Part shown: positions 44,446 through 47,228 of the stretch, piece by piece
How positions within the stretch are numbered: position 1 is the first letter of the stretch
How the letters are laid out: the number at the start of each line of letters is the position of its first letter
Origin: Leptolyngbyaceae cyanobacterium C42_A2020_001
GTDB taxonomy: Bacteria > Cyanobacteriota > Cyanobacteriia > Leptolyngbyales > Leptolyngbyaceae
DNA: 47,228 nt
Assembly (NCBI GenBank): GCA_015272515.1
Contig: JACYLN010000080.1
Span: 1 to 47,228, forward strand
Reading direction: 5' to 3'
The notes under the pieces: model-generated
What the model saw: the letters and a program-made list of their open reading frames with translations, nothing else
Told to the model about the DNA's origin: nothing
Database searches by the model: none
Position numbers and translations under genes: made by a program

Positions 44446-45852
44446 TTAAATCCACGACTCATCCTCATCTAGTTCTGGATCTGGCTCCGAGCGATCAACT
44501 TTGGGAGGGTTTATTGCAGATATAGAGTGAACTGCTGCCTCATCGCCACTGTCTGCAAATTCATTCTCTGCAAATTCATCATCCACAGGTTCATTCTCTG
44601 CAAATTCATCATCTACAGATTCATCGCTCACGGATTGCGGTGACTCTGCTCCAAGCTCAGGAGTAGTGGGAATCGGTGGTTCTGTAATATCCCAGGGATC
44701 GTCCTCTAGATCCCATTCATTTTCGTTATTAGGAGGGGTAAAAACGGTTTGCGGGTTCCAGCCTGCTTGTTTTAGAGTCAGGTCATCGTCGATAAACCAA
44801 ACATCTTCCTCTGACTCTTGGCTGACTTGGGGTGCGGTGTTTTGAGTAGCAGCGGGTTGCTGAACTGGCTTCGGTGGAACGGGTTGTTTGGTAGATGGGG
44901 GAGGATTGGGAGGATTGGAGGGTGGCGTTGCAGGGGAAACTGGCTGAGTTTCCTCATCATCATCAAATAGAAAGTCTATCTCATCCCAATCGAAATCGCG
45001 TTCATCCTCCTCGTTGTCTGAATCAAATACTTCCCGCGCCTGAACTGTCAGCGTTTGGGTGGTGTCTTGCACTCGCTCAACCAGCGTCTCACTGGTTTCC
45101 CGCGCTTTTTCTGCCAGAGTTTGAGCATTCTCTAGCAGTTGCTCGTTCAATTCTTGGGCTTTTTCTCGGGCTTGCTCTGCCAAAAGTTGAGCACGTTCTT
45201 TTGCCTGGTCTGCCAGTGTTTTAATTTGGAAGGTTGTTTGTTGAGTTGTTTCTTGGGCGCGTTTTGCTAGCGATCGCAACTCTTGCGTCACATCTTCGTA
45301 TTCATCTTTGAGAGCAGTCGTTGCTTTCGTCAGCTTTTCCTGAATTCCTTCTCGGTAGGCGGGAAGCTGATGAATTGAGGTCTCTGCTACCAGTACTCGC
45401 TCTCGCCCCAGACTGACAATTTTGCTGGGAGGTAGGCGATAAATGCTGCCCGTGAGTGAACTGAGCCGATCGCCCACTACGAGATAATCCGCGATCGCCC
45501 CGCTCCGCAAATTAAACAGGCAGTCAACAATCTTACCGAGTTTTTGCCCGGCGTTGCTCCAAACTTCGCACTGGATCAGCGACTCTAGCTGACTCACCCG
45601 TTCAGCATCGGTTTCATCCGGTTGGGAATGGGTCAAAACACCGTTCGCCCCAATCGCTTCCACCTGCGACAGCTTAAATGCCAGTTTCTTGCGTCCCAAA
45701 AAACCCGTCTTACATACAAAGCCCAACACCCGATGGGCGGGTGGATACATCCACAACACCTCAATCCGCCCTAATTCCTCCATCGTGCTACGGTTGAGGA
45801 CTAATTGGTTGAGTAATTCGTTTTGTCTGACAACGTCGGGAAGAGTCGCCAT
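44446..45852 (-). CDS. PRC-barrel protein with long coiled coil and acidic tail
   Basis: The 468-residue protein has two PRC-barrel domains (residues 10-90 and about 95-165; SNAGQKLGKIVDCLFN in the second), as in H subunits of reaction centres and RimM. A charged helical region follows (170-285; LAEQAREKAQELNEQLLENAQ), resembling LEA-like coiled coils, and then an acidic, proline-rich tail. The tail holds a tandem repeat (FAENEPVDDEFAENE). I chose the ATG at 45852 over the TTG 14 codons earlier. It may bind membrane-associated partners through the barrels; its function is unknown. Confidence 0.8.
   Translation of the reverse strand: MATLPDVVRQNELLNQLVLNRSTMEELGRIEVLWMYPPAHRVLGFVCKTGFLGRKKLAFKLSQVEAIGANGVLTHSQPDETDAERVSQLESLIQCEVWSNAGQKLGKIVDCLFNLRSGAIADYLVVGDRLSSLTGSIYRLPPSKIVSLGRERVLVAETSIHQLPAYREGIQEKLTKATTALKDEYEDVTQELRSLAKRAQETTQQTTFQIKTLADQAKERAQLLAEQAREKAQELNEQLLENAQTLAEKARETSETLVERVQDTTQTLTVQAREVFDSDNEEDERDFDWDEIDFLFDDDEETQPVSPATPPSNPPNPPPSTKQPVPPKPVQQPAATQNTAPQVSQESEEDVWFIDDDLTLKQAGWNPQTVFTPPNNENEWDLEDDPWDITEPPIPTTPELGAESPQSVSDESVDDEFAENEPVDDEFAENEFADSGDEAAVHSISAINPPKVDRSEPDPELDEDESWI
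44560..44619. repeat. Two tandem 30-bp units in the PRC-barrel gene
   Basis: Units 44560-44589 and 44590-44619 differ at two of 30 positions and encode a repeated acidic decapeptide (VDDEFAENE-like). They look like a recent in-frame duplication. Confidence 0.8.
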
Positions 45853-45904
45853 AGTTGACCGGGAATGAATAACAGACGTAGGTGCCACTAACAAAAACTA
45901 GCTG

Positions 45905-46004
45905 TAGCCGTTGTCATCTTTAATAGGACAATGGCTGTCAGTCAGCCTTCCTGGACTACGGTTTAGCAAACTAATCGTGTCCTAAGCTGACTGACCATCG
46001 CTAT
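45905..46004 (+). repeat. 100-nt structured intergenic element, copy B
   Basis: It has the same length and anchor sequences as copy A at 19854-19953: TAGCCGT at the left, TGTCCTAAGC near 80, CTGACCA near 90 and GCTAT at the end. Stem 1 pairs AGCCGTTGTC with GACAATGGCT, and stem 2 pairs GTCAGTCAGC with GCTGACTGAC. The stem bases differ from copy A but remain paired. It lies between the Spy-like gene and the PRC-barrel gene. Confidence 0.65.
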
Positions 46005-46081
46005 GGTTGGGTAGATGCTGAACCTATACCTAACCTACTCTATTATTCATCCCCACTTAATGAGTCGAGCGTTGATTGTGC

Positions 46082-46543
46082 TTATTGAGGCTGAACAGGT
46101 TGTGCCTGACGTTGCTGGCGAAACTGCTGGCGACGCTCCTTCATGCCTTGACGCTGTTGCTCAAGTAGGGCACGTTGCTCAGCGGTAAGGATTGACTGCA
46201 TCGATTGCTGAGCATTTTCGCGAATTTGGCGAATCTGCTGTTTTTGCGCCTCTGAAAGGTTCAAGGATTGCCACCCGCCGCGCATTTTCCCGCCGCTTTG
46301 TTTGAGCGATTGCAATTGAGCCTTTTGCTCAGCAGTGAGGATTTGTTCGATTTGCGCTTGGGTTTGCTCGCGCATCTGCTTCATTTGCGCTTTTTGGGCA
46401 TCTGTCAGGTTGAGTTTGTTCATGCCGCGCTGCTTTTGAACAGCAGGAGCAGTTTCAACTTGAGCAACTACTGGAGTAACAGGTAAGAAGGAGAGACTAA
46501 GCGCGATCGCGCCTGGTACTAGCAAAAGGGTCTTAATGTTCAT
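46082..46543 (-). CDS. Spy/CpxP-like periplasmic LTxxQ protein
   Basis: The 153-residue protein has a signal peptide ending near PVVAQ and then repeated LTxxQ-type motifs (LTDAQ, LTAEQ, LSEAQ, LTAEQ), each in a helix. This is the hallmark of Spy/CpxP-family periplasmic chaperones. It is rich in Gln and Arg, and the tail (RRQQFRQQRQ) is basic. It likely binds unfolded or membrane-bound proteins, or metals, in the periplasm. It stands alone, with copy B of the structured element downstream. Confidence 0.8.
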   Translation of the reverse strand: MNIKTLLLVPGAIALSLSFLPVTPVVAQVETAPAVQKQRGMNKLNLTDAQKAQMKQMREQTQAQIEQILTAEQKAQLQSLKQSGGKMRGGWQSLNLSEAQKQQIRQIRENAQQSMQSILTAEQRALLEQQRQGMKERRQQFRQQRQAQPVQPQ

Positions 46544-46629
46544 AGCTTGGAGTAAACCTGTCTAAAGTTGTTGACACTCAACTCAGGAATGAGTTGTATA
46601 CCGTTAGACAAATGACCCTCTAAAAAAGT

Positions 46630-47046
46630 TCAATTCTCCTGAATCGTTTCGTAGATCTGAAACTGATGGAATGCACCAATCGTTTCAACTCGGTAGGTTG
46701 GCAGAAAAGAAGCAACCGATAGGCGGGTTGTATACACGCTAAAGAAAAGAAAATCGCGCCGCTCCGTGCTATCTGCAACAAATTCTCGAATTTTCGAGCG
46801 GTTCGTTTTGAGCAAATTCTTACAATCGTTACGCAATCCAAAAGCTGTGGGAGCCTCCGCGCACACGTTGCGATCCAGCAGAGTGACGATTTTTTGAGTT
46901 GCATAAGTTTCGTAGGCGGCTTGGCTGGGGTTGGTAACTGCCATCACTATTCCTAAAGATGTAATAGAGGCAATTCCTAGCCCAATTACCATATTTCGGG
47001 GGGTAATTCCAACGCCGTGCTGCTCAGCCCAACTCGAATCCATCAT
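46630..47046 (-). CDS. DUF4359 membrane-anchored protein
   Basis: From the ATG at 47046 the protein is 138 residues. A GTG 14 codons upstream lacks support. One membrane segment (MVIGLGIASITSLGIVMAVTNP) is followed by the DUF4359 pattern: NPSQAAYETYA, two cysteines (VCAEAPTAFGLRNDCKN), TERRDFLFFSVYTT, and TYRVETIGAFHQFQIYE. The family is cyanobacterial and uncharacterised. It is divergent from the tRNA-His gene. Confidence 0.8.
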   Translation of the reverse strand: MMDSSWAEQHGVGITPRNMVIGLGIASITSLGIVMAVTNPSQAAYETYATQKIVTLLDRNVCAEAPTAFGLRNDCKNLLKTNRSKIREFVADSTERRDFLFFSVYTTRLSVASFLPTYRVETIGAFHQFQIYETIQEN

Positions 47047-47166
47047 TGTCTTTTGACCAACAGACACTCTTGAGGTAGATTTAAGCACGAAGTTTTACGG
47101 ATGAACCACATTTAGGAAATAATTCATAGAGAATTTTTTCGCTATTTTCTTCTTGTCAATAACTGC

Positions 47167-47172
47167 TATAAT
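47167..47172 (+). promoter_or_regulatory. Extended -10 box for tRNA-His
   Basis: A perfect TATAAT, preceded by TGC (extended -10), lies 12 bases before the tRNA. The nearby TTGTCA at 47153-47158 is too close (8 bases) to be its -35. Confidence 0.6.
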
Positions 47173-47184
47173 GAGAAACGCAAT

Positions 47185-47228
47185 GGCGAGCGTAGCCAAG
47201 TGGTTAAGGCAGCGGATTGTGGTTCCGC
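47185..47228 (+). tRNA. tRNA-His (GTG), 5' part, cut by window end
   Basis: An encoded G at position -1 (47185), typical of tRNA-His, precedes the acceptor arm GCGAGCG. TA, a D-stem GCC/GGC and an anticodon stem GCGGA/TCCGC follow. The loop TTGTGGT gives anticodon GTG at 47219-47221. The window ends exactly at the end of the anticodon stem, so the variable loop, T-arm and 3' acceptor are not visible. Confidence 0.92.

Noticed and set aside
47153-47172. TTGTCA/TATAAT as a -35/-10 pair for tRNA-His
   Set aside because: The 8-base spacer is too short; only the extended -10 is kept.
1-47228. Many GCGATCGC octamers, checked as a possible array
   Set aside because: They are scattered HIP1 sites typical of cyanobacterial genomes; spacing is irregular and there is no CRISPR repeat-spacer pattern.

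Overview
The window is a stretch of cyanobacterial chromosome, most likely from a filamentous, Leptolyngbya-like lineage. The octamer GCGATCGC (HIP1) recurs throughout. The gene content is cyanobacterial: psaK, an sbtA-sbtB bicarbonate-uptake pair, CHAT-TPR and DUF928 proteins, DnaJ/WD40 and kinase/WD40 fusions, and a DUF4359 protein. The placement inside filamentous cyanobacteria is inference.

Layout. 1-6.9 kb: the N-terminus of a DNA methyltransferase, a secreted 3D-domain protein, a Uma2 nuclease gene broken by one stop codon, a very large 5-oxoprolinase/hydantoinase gene, and an AlkB-type dioxygenase. 7.1-13 kb: a six-PAS histidine kinase, an alpha/beta hydrolase and an alpha-amylase. 13.1-17.4 kb: DUF928, a TPR-CHAT protease-like protein and a small unknown. 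17.6-19.7 kb: sbtA-sbtB-beta carbonic anhydrase, read as one CO2-concentrating operon. 20-24.5 kb: a flavin oxidoreductase of the MSMEG_0569 type, a GAF-LuxR regulator and an MFS transporter. 24.6-27.1 kb: mreB-mreC-mreD. 27.5 kb: ssb, divergent from mreB. 28-34 kb: two secreted proteins and an ABC-2 exporter (ATPase and two permeases) interrupted by an inverted gene that fuses an Mrr-like nuclease domain to a ParA ATPase. 34-37 kb: psaK, a SLOG-like protein, a cation/proton antiporter and a small unknown. 37.3-41.4 kb: DnaJ-TPR-WD40, an orphan HicB, and a WD40 Ser/Thr kinase whose catalytic core carries a large insertion. 41.5-47.2 kb: a GT87-like membrane protein, a pentapeptide protein, a second hydrolase, a PRC-barrel protein, a Spy-like protein, DUF4359, and the start of tRNA-His, which is cut by the window end.

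Three observations stand out. First, a purine-rich/pyrimidine-rich fold-back repeat appears between genes and also, three times and always in frame, inside the 5-oxoprolinase gene. Second, two 100-nt intergenic elements, 26 kb apart, share end sequences and length and keep two stems paired although their stem sequences differ (five compensatory pair changes). Third, there is the Mrr-ParA fusion and, separately, a kinase with about 107 extra residues between HRDIKPGN and DFG. I saw no insertion sequence, prophage, CRISPR array or rRNA.
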